DNA of 64,000 bases from Tubiluchus corallicola (lineage: Eukaryota > Priapulida > Priapulimorpha > Priapulimorphida > Tubiluchidae). The stretch spans positions 620,001 to 684,000 of the forward strand of contig JAQGDQ010000041.1 of assembly GCA_030141605.1 (NCBI GenBank). The letters are read 5' to 3'. Of this stretch, positions 1 through 14,900 are shown one piece after another. The position numbers were made by a program, and so were the translations under genes. Position 1 is the stretch's first letter; every line of letters begins with the position of its first letter. A model generated the notes under the pieces. The model had not been told where the DNA came from. It made no database searches and was given only the letters and a program-made list of their open reading frames with translations.

Positions 1-3000
1 CGTTTCGTCCACTTATTAAAATAGGGCGAAGAGCTGGAGTCTCGGCATACCCTATAGCAGCTCTCTGGGCGGGGTTAGGTTATTCAACTAGCAGTTGACG
101 AAGCAGTAACGCCTTTAAGAATCATTGGCCTTTTAGTTTCTTAGATCTTTTCCTGTTGATAGCCTATGCAAAATTTCGAAAAAAACTATTAGGCCGTATT
201 GCAGCATGGTGTAAAAGTAGTTTTTAACAATTATAGTCTTTTGGCTCTATAATGCGGTGAACTGCTTTATTAATTGAGTTATTCTTGGGCAAACTGTAGC
301 TTCGTTTTAAATAAGACCAAAAGTCGGAATAAACTAATGAATTAACTAGTCTGTTGATTATCATATAAAACAAATGTTAAAACCAAATGCTTTACTGCAA
401 AGTACAAGACTGTTTCAAACTGCATTTTCATTTCAGCCTAAATGCTTTCAATAAAGATAATTTCATAAAACGCGGACCTAGATTAGATGCCTTCTGACTG
501 GCTAATACTAAAGTAAATTAAAGGCAATTTTGTCAATTCGGTAGTACAGAGATTTCCCTCGCATCTCCACATAGTTCAAAATTGGTTTGTTCTAACTGTT
601 CTGTTAACCAAGTTTTCATTTTTAGGCTATTTGCCTGTGTAGTAACTTTACAGAGCCGTCTGCTTCGCTGTGATGCCGGTCTGGTTCTAATTCATGTAAT
701 GAGTTTTAGCCAGTTTTATAATGTGACGTTACAATAGAGAGTTACTTCTATTCTAAACTTTTACGATGAAAAGGATTTTATAATAACTATACATGCACAG
801 TGTTAATTAGCCTAAGCCTAGTCCTACACGGTCACGCGACCGCAATGCATCAATTCGGCCAAATTTTTCAAGTTTAATGTTTATTAGGACAACTTACATA
901 GGACTAATTCCGAAACTCTGCAAAAAGGATTATAGCATCTCTAGCGGATTTTATTGGAGTAACACAAAAACATTGGAATTATAATAATCCCTTTATAGTA
1001 ATTACAGATAAGACGATTTATATAAGCACTGTTTTTATAATGGTGATATCGGTACCTGTTATACAAGACATAGCACGTACACAGCAGTAGCATGATGACA
1101 ATAGTTTGTCATTACTACAAGGTATATGATATATATCTTATATTACAGTCGGCGTATTTGTTAAGTGTACAAAACGGTGACATATTCCAGCCGTTGCAGC
1201 TGTTGGAGAAAAACCGAAATAAAACAGACCTCTTCACATGCCGTGTAAACATCAAAACTGCCTTGCAGTACAAATTACGTACTTTCCTGAGATAAGATGG
1301 AAAATTCCTAGAGTTTCTGGTTTACACAGAATAACCTACAACATTTCAAGGTTTTCGTAATACTTGGATTTTTTATTTTTAAAAGGCGTCAGTGTGTCTA
1401 GAAACTCGAGAGCTCTGGTTTCAGAAGCCACGCCCAAAACGTCTGTAAAGTTTCAACGCAGCTTTTTCGTTTGATGCATGCATGAAGAAAAATCGCGTCA
1501 GCGCAAGAAGTTTAAAGCAATGTTTATAATAAGGAAAAATATCGCAAAATAGTTGCCATCATAATAAAGATACTTTTTTGTATTAGACGTGGTTGTTAAT
1601 TATTATTACATGTGTGACAGCAAAAAGTATTATTATTGAATTAATACAGAAGCTAGTGTAATTTTAGATCAGAAAACGATGTTATTTAGCGTGTTTCTTG
1701 TTTAACGTGACTTTTCTTTTTATCAATACTTTTTATTCATTTATTTAGGATTATTTTGCGGAGACATCGAACAAGAATCAGAAGATATTATGCGGTCCGC
1801 CAATAAGGCTGCATTATTTTCTATTTTTAATGGCGCAAGGTTGATTTTCGTGGTAAACAGTATGAAAGGTGCTCAAGATGTGTTTATATTTGGAGTTAAA
1901 AAAATTTGATCAAAGAGTCTCACACTATCATTTTTAATACCGTATTAATGAAAATTCAAAGAAACTGGATTTTGGCAAAGAGCTGCAGCAAAATTAAGTC
2001 GCATTATTTTTTAAATTTCCCCAGCCTGCTGTCTACAGCCAAAGAAAAACACAATGTTGCAGTTTATGTAGAAACAGTACCGGAAAAACGTGAATCAATG
2101 TATACCTAAGTAAACGTGTGTGATACGCATAGAAAACGTGGTGTGAAAACATACATGTTCAAAATTACATTCCCGTAAATAGGTTTCTCTAGAGTTTTTC
2201 GTTTGCTTTTTTCTTTTCCTCAAACAAAATGTAAACAAGTTACAAACAGACAGGTTACTAATTTTTGAATCTCTATATCACTGGCATGGCATCATTAAAC
2301 TGACAGAGAAAAAATTCACATTCTAGCACTAGCATAGCAGCTGAACACAGAGTTTTCTGATCTTTACTAGCAGTCCTAATCATCATACCACCATCATAGC
2401 AACTTTCTCATATCTAACAATAGTCTCACTACCCACTCCATAACTTCAATACTCCGAGCAAAATTTCCACAGATGTATAGCCTTTTTTTTCTTCAAAGTC
2501 CATCATCCTACGGTTTCATAGCCTATGATACAGAAAAATAAAATTTATCAGCTCTTCTCTGCACAAAAGTGTTTATAAACGTTCAGTGGAGCACATCAGC
2601 TGATAAATTGCATGCAAAACGTTAAGCTAATTTTTAGCCTTCAGACCTAATAGAGCTGTAACTTGAGTAACTAGTAAACACATTTATGGGGGTCATAAAA
2701 AACACCAGCAGCTGCAGAATGACAGACATACTGGACCATGGTGAGTGATGCTGCTTTATAGACGTGCGCGCTAGTAGTATAGATCCTCCACCTTTCCATC
2801 ACATTTCTGATCGAGTCAATTCACCGGCCCACGAGGGAACATTCAGCAGCTCACTGAATGATACAGGAACACAGGACAATGACGAATGAAACGTCTCGTA
2901 TTGTACTTATAAAAATCTTGTTAACAATATAAGGGTTTTACTTTTGTATCACATTTCTGTGCCAATTTTTGGCTCTGAGAAAAGCACAAATGTTAAAAAT

Positions 3001-3097
3001 TGAACCATTTAATTGCCCATGTAAATGAAAAAATGAAAATAGCTCATTATTGCAGCAATCAGTTAAGTTCCATGCAACTATAGGATGAATTTAACAG

Positions 3098-3127
<30 letters not shown>

Positions 3128-3129
<2 letters not shown>

Positions 3130-3148
3130 ATGAAAAATAATCGTTTAT

Positions 3149-3190
<42 letters not shown>

Positions 3191-3227
3191 ATATATATAT
3201 ATATAGTTAAACGATTATTTTTCATTA
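3128..3227. repeat. AT-rich palindrome with 20-bp perfect arms
   Basis: The 20 bases at 3128-3147 are the exact reverse complement of 3208-3227. The 60 bases between them are almost entirely alternating TA, which is itself self-complementary, so the whole 100 bp can fold into one long hairpin. A second TA run precedes the left arm (about 3099-3128). It may be a fold-back element or a TA microsatellite that expanded inside a palindrome. It carries no coding capacity. Confidence 0.85.
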
Positions 3228-4019
3228 CTTCTCAGAACTGTTCAGAATATACAACACACATTAATAAAAATAAACAGTGAAAAATGACGTTACAACCTGT
3301 GCTCTAACTGATCACCGTGCCTATTCTGTGATTACATTCTTTTGCATATAATATTTTCCATTGTAATCGAATATGGATATTTAAAATATAAGATTGGCAA
3401 AAACGTTGTGATTTCTCTTCCTTTTTTAACTTCAGGACTCTTATTTGTATCTTTCTTGCCATTAAAAATAATCTAGTTGATACACTAATAACTCTTTAGA
3501 TAGGAAACAATTTGGTTAAAATAATAAACAAGTGCAGCTAGAAAGGGGAACAGCAAGTGACTGCAGTGTGTGCTTAGCAGCTGCAGCTAAGCAACACTAA
3601 ACCTGGCTGAAACATGGAAACTCTCCTTTGTTTCAACTCCAATTACTTGTGCAGTGCCTGGCGAAATAAAAAATTCGTTATGAATAAGTACTTCTTGCTT
3701 ATAACAATATAATACAACGTTTATTACAATGATATAATAAAAAAAAGATATTTACACATAATATAAATGCCTGTCACTTAAATACTATAATTTAACATAG
3801 ACGCAAAAGCCCACTAAGTATTTGCTTCTACAAAAATACAGTGATCACATCATTTTTTATAAAATGGTCACATTTGCTAAACAAGGTAGAACACATCACG
3901 GTATCATACAACACATAAGCTTTTTAGAGGGACATTAATGAAATGGCTATTACCTTGCTGCTGACATCTTCTTATCTTATTGTACTAACAATTGTGTAGC
4001 ATCTTTTCCTAGTTGCTAT

Positions 4020-4053
4020 GCTTGCAATCTTTGTTCTTACAAAGATTGCAAGC
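4020..4053. repeat. short perfect hairpin, 15-bp stem and 4-base loop
   Basis: GCTTGCAATCTTTGT at 4020-4034 pairs perfectly with 4039-4053 across a TCTT loop. It lies about 650 bp downstream of the ZNF830 stop codon, on the side expected for its 3' untranslated region or just beyond. The function is unknown. Confidence 0.8.
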
Positions 4054-4700
4054 TTGGCATCAGACAGAAAATTTCTAACTTTAGCATATTCTAAATTTAG
4101 TCACACACACTAATTAGCCTTTAGTGAAAATCCTTAAACCAGTAAGCTACTGTTTGCAATATTCAAGTTGATGCAGTTAAACAGAAATCCTAAAACCATC
4201 AATGTATCAATATTTTTAACGCATTACGCAACAGCATTGCCATATAGTTTTTTCTGGTTCGGTTTTATGCTGTGCCAGAAAAAGCATAAATAATGCTCAG
4301 TTCGTAAAGCAAGCACTATGTCCTGGTACTAATAGCTGTAACTAAAACACCTAGCCATTGTCAACCAGTACAGTCAGTACTACAAAATCAAACAGACATG
4401 TAGTGTAGGTTCACAATGGCTTGGTTTTTTAGCTACAGATGGCAGCACCCGAACATAGTGTTTGCCTTAGAAAGTAAGTACTCCTGCAGTAAATTTAATC
4501 ATTTCGAATAATCACTGCATAAACGTTTTGTAGTTGAAATTCGCACTGCCAGAATATTACATCATGAAGGAATAACTATTGAAACTGATTCAGTTATTAG
4601 GACTTCTGAACATATAGTTTATATGTATACAAAATTGTAATTACAGAATTGTGACAGCATTTATATACATCATCTACAATGTCTGCAAATCTAAGCTCTG

Positions 4701-5889
4701 TCAATGCCACACTCCCTTCGATTTCCAGTCAAACATGGTATCTAAATCATCCTCATCGACATCACCAACGTCTTCCATATATCCTGCAGGCTGCGTGACT
4801 TTGCTTTGAATTTTAGCTTTCATTTCATCTTGCTTCTTCTCTAAAGCTTCTATCTTCTGCCAACCAGCCCTGAAAAAAACAATTACACACTGATGAAGTG
4901 CTGTGAAAATTTAATGGTGTTTATGCCAGGGTTACCACTTGCTAAGCAAACACTTTTGACTATAAATACTTAAAACAGCTAATTAGGCTTCAATGATAAC
5001 AAGTTCACGATATTCCTTGATTTCAAATAAACCACTTTCCACTTACCATAATGCATTAAGTAACTGATAAAAGTGCAACATTTTTAGACTGAAATTAATA
5101 TAAAAGAGATTAAACACAATTCAGTCAAACAAAAATAAAGTGATTATTACTGAAGTTGCTCTGCTTCAATCCTTCCAACAATAGGCACAAAAACATTAAC
5201 ACTAGTTGAAAACTTAAGCTAGAAAAGAAGTTAAATGATTGTTCTACAGTTTTAATATCAATATTAAACACAGAATTTTGCTTCCTAAGTTCTCTACTTA
5301 TTTTTCATTTTAGCATTCTGTTAGCCAGGACTATTCAGTAGTAAAGTGCATTTAATAGAGACAGCTGAAGAGAATCCAAAACCTTGCAAATTATTAAGGT
5401 CAGTCCTGTAAGAGGTGCTAACCATGCTCAACAGTGCTTAATGTTAGTCATTCTGGACACATACCATTTAGTTATTTTTTGCTCCTACTATTGAAACACA
5501 GTAGTCCTGCACTCAGTGAAAGAGTTTCTAACTGTACATGTAGGCCAGCACATATGATTGTGTACCATATGCTTTGTGTTTACAATAGGTGATAGCAAGC
5601 ACAATCACATGCATACATATTATAGTTGAAGGCCGTTACATTAAATGAAAGGCTTTTTTCAAGGACTGAAGCAAGAGGAATAGTCGAGTGTTCACATCTG
5701 ATGGGGTGCAAGATTAAACAATATCAGGCTTGATTAGCAGATGGATGGGTTACAGATTTACTTTTGGACACTTCATCTGATATACTACTACTTTTTTCTT
5801 TTAATGAGGAAACACGCATATGCATCTTAATGTGACTGAGATACTTTTGGCATCATCTGGCATCTTCTTCTTCTAATAATAATAATAAT

Positions 5890-5943
<54 letters not shown>

Positions 5944-8900
5944 AATAATTATAATAATAATAATAATAACAATAAAATAATAATAAGATTTATTTTGTAT
6001 AGCTTCTAAATCTATACGCAGCACGATTGACAATATTCAAAGACTCAAATATTCAAAATCATAGAAAATTGTTCTTGATAACTGACCACTGACCCCGCCA
6101 CAGTGTTGTCCACATTAAGTGGGCTCTCATGATGAGTGCAAGTTCTTGAAGCAGAATGCCAAATTGCCTAAAAAGCTCCAGACAACACAGATATTAATTA
6201 AGCAGAGTCTTGGAACATGTGACACTGTGTTGAAGGTACTTCAGTTCTTGTGAGAAACAAAAGAAATAATCTAGTCTAGTCGAAACAAAAGTAAAACCTT
6301 GTGAAAGTGCTTTAATTGAAAGTTTTCCATGTCACAAATTTCATATGCTAGTGCTATCTGTTGGTCAGTTGGCAACACAAGCACATTTTTTTTATAATTT
6401 TCAAAAATTGAAACTGCAACGTAATGAACTTTACACAAGCCTCAAAATGAACTTTTATAAAATTATCACTAGACATTTTACGAGAAAATTAACAACCCCA
6501 ATATGCAAACTTAGAAGAAAGCTGTACTTTTTTAGGAATCAAGTTGCGGAAAGTCGATAAAAACCATTTAACAGAATACAGACAGAATAATGGGTTTATA
6601 ATTTCACAACCACGAAAACCCAGTGCTTTAAATGGCTTACTCAAACTATCTGACATTAAAATTCTGACAGTTAACTGAATGTTGTAATCACAATTGTTAT
6701 GAGCCCTGTCTTCTTCCTGAGTGCATTATCTACCATGCAATGTTGCGGGTGGTGTGCAGAAAGATCCAGAATAATTGTGTAGTATCTAGATATCTTTATA
6801 CATAACAGTGTAGCATTTTCTGGGAAAATGTGTAAACCATTGCTGTCTTTCTATGTTCTGCGACCTTCAGTAATTATATAAATAAGACAGACATAATTAG
6901 CATGCAGTGCAGATAACAGGCAAATACATGTAAAGCGTTTTTACTGTGTGAAGGTGCATGTGTTTTATAACTGCTACTGTGTTTACCATTTGTGCACTTC
7001 CATAATTATGTTAATTACTGCTTGGACTGTGCTCTCTTATTTCAATTGTTTCATTGTAAGTAGTTTTATGTAATTATTTTCACAATAATTGCTTTGTTAG
7101 TAATTAATGAAAAACCATTTTGTTTGTTGGTTTCACTCTCCAAATGAGATCTACTTTATTCTGCCCGTGTTTGAGCACATAACAGAATAAACAGAACATC
7201 ATACTATGATACCATGACATAATGAGTGCAGTACTGTGGAGATAGTACGAGCATTGTTGTAAACACAAAACTGTGGTCACAATACCACTGATTTGATGCT
7301 GACACGTACTGTGGACAAGAAGTGGAAGATTAGAACACCGGCACCTGATTCCTAAACATAAAAAAATTCTTGCTGCTACAATTGAAAATTTGATTTTTTG
7401 GTAACATCTCGCACATCCTTAAAGGCATCATGCATAATGTTTGGCTTCCTTAATGAAAGCTCACTTAGTGACATGCATGTTAATCCGCTTCCTTATAATG
7501 TGCTATTGAGGTAACTTATGATAGAAGAAAAATAGTGCAAGTTAATAAAGGATATATGGAGTGATATCAAGAAAACAAAAGATAAAATCTTTTTTTCTGC
7601 AAACTGTTTAACATGAAATACCCACATTTGCTCATCTATTTCTTCTATTTGTCGCTCTGCCATATTTATTTCTGTGTCTTCTTCTATGATTGCTTCTGAT
7701 ACCTTCAACATACATTAATTGTTACACAGAGTTTTACATTAATAGTTGCACAAATGTTTAAACTTTTCAGATATACACATGTTATTCGGAAGCCCATATT
7801 TTTGTCAACTGCACTTTTTCTTCAACACGCAATCAGAAGAGAAAGCAAACTTCAACAAAGTAACAAACAATAGGCTAACCGTATAAATGTTACAGTCACT
7901 CAGAACCCTAAACTTTGTAAAATCGGCCAGTTTCTGGTTAGCTTAGTGTAAATTAGTTTATTAGTAAACTAAATGTATGCATAAAACACAATGAACGGCT
8001 AACACAATATTGTAAGCTAGACAAAAACATTAATTTAGAAGAAAACAACGTTATAGTAACACTAAGTAATTACATTTAATAAGCATGACTGTTTATATCT
8101 GAGCTAAAGAAAAACTGAAGATGTTTGGTTAGATTATTGGGAAACTGGTGAGATTATTTACAATTAAACTTGAATAAAGAAAGATGTGTAATAAGTACAA
8201 GCAAAACAAAAAGCAGTGATGTCAATAACAGTGAAATTTGAATGTGGGTGCTAGGTACTTGAATATTAAACCATTGCCAAAGAACTCAGTCAAATAAAAC
8301 GGCAATGACGAATTTATGTACATTGCATGACGAATAAAAAGACACCAAATAATTAAAGAATGTAGTAAGATGTTAAGCCTTCAGTATAACTACTGACTGA
8401 AACAAGCTGAGTGCAACACATTCTACTATTTCCTTTGGGCTACACTCATGTCATATCCAAACAGAATAACTGTTTTTAAGTACTTTTCCTTACATGAGAT
8501 TCCTCTTTGATAGCTTTCTGAAAACTCTCCCATTCATCTTGTAATGGATCTTTTAATTCCACTTTTCTAACCTGTAAGAAACCACTTAGTAAAAAAATGA
8601 ATATATGTGTATGATCTTATAATAGTGTCAAACTTATAATTTAACAATTAGATTTCAATTTTCTTTAGAGAGTTCTTTGGTTCAGTGCCCAGAATAATGA
8701 AATCTCTAAGAGTAAGTATTGAGCCCTTAGGCCTAAAAATCACCTATCCATTTATTGACCAATTGCAAAGGTTTATTGCTCAACTTCAATCGCAAAGCAC
8801 ACACCTTGACCACATGACTATTCACCATGCCCGAATAATATTAAAATACACGAAAAGAATATGTAGTAATTTAGATGAGTTACAAGTGGAATAAATGACA

Positions 8901-11900
8901 CTCTTCCTGCATCAGTTTGCATTAGTTCTTTTCCTAAAGTTGATAGTTCCAGAAGTTAAGCGATTAATTGTACATTGTGGGATACAACTTTTGGTACATA
9001 CGGCATCACAAATTTAATTTTGCTTGTCAGCTTTTGTACGATTTGAGTAGGAAAAATCAAGCCACAAACTACATTTAATTCCTTGCAACATAAGTTAGTT
9101 TGTTCAAAATGTTTTGAAATAATTATCAGGGAATGAAACAAACAATTCAAAAATCTCAAAAAAGAAAAACAAATATTTTAGAGCCGCATACTTTGGCATC
9201 TAACACAGGATCATCAAAGAAGCCTTCTGGCAAATCTTCCGTCTTGGTAACTTTAATGGAAACAGCAAGATTATCTTCTGCACTATCATGCACTTCTTCA
9301 TTGTTTTCATTGTTGCCAAAAAAATCTGAAATTTGTGCAAACTTCACAATTTTTGTAAAACACATACAGAAAAATAAAGTTCAACTTAAGTACAACATTT
9401 GTCTGACCGTAATTTATAACCTTATAAGGTTGAAAAAAGAATCCTCATGTTTACTAGAATATCATAACTGCTCAGAGTTTGCCTAAAACTGACAAGGAAG
9501 CCACCAGAATGCCATAGTTACTTGTCATCAAGATTCACAAGTAAATGTAAACAACACTGCAGATAAAACTGGCATTTTTTTGCTTTTATGAAATGAATTA
9601 AAGAGTTTTTGGCATGGACTAGGTCTTTTTGCAAAGTATAGATGGACTGGGTTCAATTCGCATTCAAACTTGTCTAATCCGATAAATTATTATATTCTAG
9701 TAATATTTACTAATTTTACCTGAAGGTAAAACAGCTCTTTGAGCAGCTGTCAAAGTGGACTTTCCCACATTTTTTGTCAATTCTTTAGTCTCTTCTTCAC
9801 CTTCTGAATCTGAATACGTGCTAATAAGATTCTGGGTGATCCCTGATTTTGGTTTTGCAGAACTGTCAAAAAAATTTACTTGTACACTAGGAAAGAATAA
9901 GTGCGTATTTTTAATAGGAGAATTATGTAGTTAAAACAAAAATATTGCAAGTTATTTATTTATCAAGTAAGAAGAGTAGATAATGCCATCAATAATAAAT
10001 TTATGGTATTTGTTGCATGTGATCAATCAGGGGTTATGTAATAGTCAAGAAGTGAAACGCCTTATTTATCTTGCCATTAATGTCTGTACCGTGTAGCAAA
10101 CTGGAATTTTCTTTCATCACAATACAATTATACTTTCTCTATAATAACCTTCATTATAATTTCATTATTATCTTGGCTGATGATTATGCATGTACTGACG
10201 CAAGATTATGCTAAATGTAAAAATGTCATGATATTTGGTCGAAAAACACAAGCAAAGAAAATCATCTGGAAAAGAAATAAAGTGACTGTAAAAATTTCTA
10301 ACATAAAAAGCACATTACATTTATGAAAGTACAAAAGTTAAAGGGGAAGAAAAAGGAATTTTAAAATATATCCCAAAAAACTTTACAGACAAAGTTATAT
10401 TACTTGGCATAGAGCTTACCTCTTTTAAAGACTTATGTAATTGGAAAAAAATTCTTAATAATTTAAAATGTTCCTGCCCACTGGCAAGACGTCACTTCAT
10501 CACCATCCCTCTTGGCACCACTAATTCACCAAGAAACACATTACTGATCTTCTTCTCGACAAATATAAAGTGTTATTATTTGCTTAGTTAGCAAAGAGTG
10601 TGCTGCAAATGTTCTCAATATTTTTTCACACTTTACGCAATGTTATCTAAACTTGTTTCAAATGATTTACCATTAAATTGCCTAACAGTTATCACAGGTG
10701 TTTAAATTTACAAGTTTTAAACAGCGTTACTGCTAATGCAAACCCTGTAAGCCGTAAGACAGCATGTAAGTGACATAAAATTTTAAGAAGAGCTTTTTAA
10801 GGTTTATTTATGAAGAATGCTTTCTGGTGTTTTAAGAAAGCTAACAAGACAAGTAACTGATAAAATCATGCGTTGTACAAATTAAACAGTGCTCACATTT
10901 AATTTTCTATATACGTTCATACGTTTTCACGTCTTTGCTTTAACTATTACTTTGACATACCTGCTTCTTGGCTTGCTTTCGGGCACCACAATACCTATCA
11001 CAAAATAAATGCGATTTAAGTTACATCTTTTGACGCAAACTGCTTTACAATTGTTAAGCATTAGAAATACCATATGCCCACTGCACTTGTTCCACATGAC
11101 TTTTATGACCCTTTAACATCATGATTATCAGTGAGCTGCTTAAGGCTTAAGCGGAGAAATGCAGCAAATATTTTTATTCAGCCTATGCAACACTTTTATT
11201 AAATTATATGTAGCAATTATTTGAAGACCTATTTTAAAATCCTTTGTTTTTTTTGTAACCCTTAAAGGTCCACATTCCGAGAGGTTAATGTTGAGTGGGG
11301 ATAATTTTTAAAACTTGTTCAAAAAGCTTCTGTATTGTTATTCATTTTGCTTTTCTTGTTCTTCATAGGATCTATGATAAAAATAAAAACAAGACTGTGA
11401 GTTCTAAATTTAACATAATAAAATTTTCAAGAATAAAGCAAGAGGCAAGACGCATTAGATTTTGAAAATCATTAACTGATCTATCATTTCAACTGGCACT
11501 GTCAAACAATTATTAAGGATCACAGTGCAACGCATTCCTGATAAACTGGCAGAACATGACATTTCGACTAGGTGCTTGACAAAGCAAACACAGCACGATT
11601 TAAACTACTGCTTGTCTTTTCAAATATCCGGGAAACTTATAAAAAGCTCCACTAAAATTTTCGACTGCAGCAGTCTGCTCGTTTTCAAAATTTTTCTTTC
11701 TCATTCTTGATCTAATAAGTCACGTATTGGCTAGGGATTTTTGTTTGCTTTCCAAATAACTAATTTTTACTCATCTTGAACCAAACATTTTTGCTTGTGT
11801 GATTTTGACAAGTTGAGAGTAAAGTAAAAGAAGCTTCTAAATTCCAAATAGTGGGTGCATGGGGTACAAACACAACTGCGCCCTTCAAAAGGCAAGCAAT

Positions 11901-14900
11901 GATCTAAAACATGTACAATGCATGTGTAATTTACTACATGTAAAGTCAAAAATCAAAAATCTTAGGAAGTTGAGTTTATTTTAATATTTGAGAAAACTGC
12001 CAGAAACTTTTAGCAATAAAATTGTGATAAATGCCTTGTGTAATTAGTAAAATCTATTTAAAGTCATAATCACTTCATGTTTGGGGCTCTCTAATTTTCA
12101 ACGACAAAATGGTGCCACACAGTTACCGTGCAATATAAACATATCCCGCCACGTGCTTGAGCAAACTTTTTTGCAGCAGTACTTACTAATATCAACTACA
12201 AACAAAACAAAATGCTAAACAAGAGATTAATGCTACTTTTTGCTTTTTGATGAATCCTGTTGCCCTCTATGTAATGAAAACTAGTTATCAATGATAATAT
12301 CCAAGTCCACAAGCTTACATATTTTTTTTTTCAAATAGACATGGAACGAGGTTTGTTTGGCAATTTAAATATTTTTAAGTGTATGGGCCGAGGGCTGGTT
12401 TTTCTTTAATGAATCAAGGAAGTTGTTTTAACATAATATAAATTACTCTTTTGCTTTTTTTGCTGCACCAGCTCTATTAGGTCACTGCTCTTCCGTTTGA
12501 CAGTTGATGGAGGATTAGTAATTTGTGTTTTTCTGTCAACTGGAGAATCAGACTGAGTCTTCAAAGCGTGCACACTCTAGAAAAAAAACATATGCTTATA
12601 ATAAGACACTGTGGTCTACACCAGAATAATCTAGGTAGATAATTAATATTTCATTCATTGTTAAGCACGTGATCACAAATGTCTAGAGTATTCACATCTT
12701 CTTTCCTCTTTTCACGACTCACTAATTTACTTCTTCTTTTATAACTATCACACTTATAGTGCTTGTATATCTCGAATATTGGTGAACAAAATGTTTATGT
12801 TAAGTTGTTAATTTCTAATCTAATCAAGAAATATTTAATATTCTATTCATTATCATGTGCAAAGAGACAATGGGCCTGCAGTTTGAGTAGTCAATGTGTC
12901 TTTAATACAAGCGATCGAGAAGTTATTGACTTTAAACGTGCATTGTTGTAGCTGGTTCCAAAAACGACTATATACATATATTTGAACCAACATGCAGTAA
13001 ATTATTATTGACTATCTCATTGAAACTAAACAAAAGAAAAATGATGGATCATGCCTACCTCTTTGTGTGTTCTGCCATTAACATGTGCAGTCCATAAAAT
13101 ATCTGATTTTATTTGTGTTGTGCATATAGTACAATACAGCTGACCTACACTGTTATACGTTCAGAAAAATTAAGGAAAAACAGGTACTCATAAACTATAC
13201 GTACAGCCATATAATCCAGTAATGCCTGGACCACACCTCCATGTGAAAAAGAAAATGATAAATGCATCTTTACTGATTACATGTACTGTAGCTACAGTGA
13301 GGTCTCTCTGGCTAGTTTTGCTCATAGATATATTCAGCTGACAGTTTGTCCAGTTGCCAGTAGTACTGATCACCACCGTTTATATCATATTTCCTGCTAA
13401 TGGTGCACTTTTCTGTTTGGGATGTCATTAGGGGATGTAAAATGCCCTGAATTTTTTTTTTGGTTGACAGCTACTGGTTAGCGGATTTGTTGTTTTTGTG
13501 AAAGAGTAACTTCCAGCAGTCTTGTCCACGATCAACAATAATCATAAAAAGTTTGCTAGCATTTATCATTTCACAATTTCTGATAAGGAAGAGTTTCTAC
13601 AGTCTTTATATCGGGAACAGCATCAAAAATTTCGGAAGGTAGGTTTTCAGCTAGAGGTATATAGAGTGATCATCTAAAAAATACTATATTCAGTTTAACT
13701 GTTAATCCTTGTGCTGTTGCTTTGACTATTGTTAAGTGGCCATGTATACCAGCTGATAAGAGTCGAAATCTGCACTAATATCGGACAATTATATTAGTGT
13801 TTGTTTTACCATGCTGACACATCTACAGATCTGCTTTGTTTACTAGCTCATTAACATAGCAAAGGTATTCTATTGTTCATCTTCAAAAGCAGTTCAAAAT
13901 TTTTTTTCAAATAATGGCAATAATTAGAAAATTAAGAAGATAAATATTATTCATCACTTGTGAAGCCATCATAACAAAACAGAGTATTGGAATTCCTAGC
14001 CAAGTGATTTCGAATAGCATGAGACCGCCTTCAGAGACATCTAACATCACAATGTCCGAGGCTGTTAGTTCAATCCCGTTCATCTCTATTATGGATTTAT
14101 GATTGTTTATATGAGGTGCTATATATATACATTTCACACAATTTTACTTCAGGTGTATTAGTAGCACTATTACCTAGTACTTTAGTAACTGCGTGGTTAT
14201 TTGTTAGTTACATATACTTGTATAGCATTTATATCTAAGCAGACTGCACAACTGCTTGTGTATGAATATGATAAAGCTGACTTAGTAACTGCTTGTAGCA
14301 TGTTATGAAATAAGCGCTCTATATGAATATGCAACGATGCGCATTTTCCGAACAGAATAACAATTTTTAATATAGACTTTAATGGAACCCCCTCTCCCAA
14401 TTTTGAAAGACTTCTCTGAATTTTCAACAACTGCTACCTAGATAGAAACATCCCATAAAATGTGATCACAGCGAGACAATTTCTCTTCCCTTTGCCAGAA
14501 ATAAAATTGTCATCTATCGTCCTGGATAAACAATGCTTTTTGGTTGATTTGTAGGGCTGCATTGTTGTAGGAGCTTGTTGTAGTGTCATAATTAATATCT
14601 ATGACTGTTAGAACACTTTGGTTTGGTGCTCTTTTATGCAGTATGCCTTAATTTGTAAGTGTGCTGCTCTTTAAATTGGAATAAAGCCATAATTATTGTA
14701 ATCTGTAACTCTTTATTTATGGTTATAACTGATCTTATTTTAAGATAATAGTACAGCTATAAACAGATGTACCTAAATTGATTTATCATAGTTGCCTATT
14801 TCACATTCCAGCAAGTCTGGGTGCCAGAATATAGATCTCATTTTAAGTCTGTAAAATGCCATTAAATGCAGAAAAATCTAATGGCAACAAAACCGGACTG

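Larger units (their letters stand above)
1..4700. other. intergenic region without a confident gene
   Basis: No open frame here resembles a known protein. Positions 3-98 form a short open frame on the + strand ending in TGA at 96-98, slightly richer in GC than what follows; it could be the tail of a gene lying to the left, but I do not recognise it. From about 100 to 2700 the sequence is plain AT-rich DNA. An AT palindrome lies at 3128-3227 and a short hairpin at 4020-4053, both listed separately. The right part, nearest 4700, should include the 3' untranslated region of ZNF830, which runs leftwards from 4701. Confidence 0.6.

Noticed and set aside
5827-6033. 68-codon - strand frame rich in isoleucine and valine
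   Set aside because: It is a direct translation of the AAT/AAC microsatellite.
9650-9680. GGTTCAATTCG resembling a tRNA B box
   Set aside because: No matching A box or cloverleaf upstream; probably chance.
14060-14090. GTTCAATCCC resembling a tRNA or SINE B box
   Set aside because: No A box at proper spacing and no cloverleaf on either strand.
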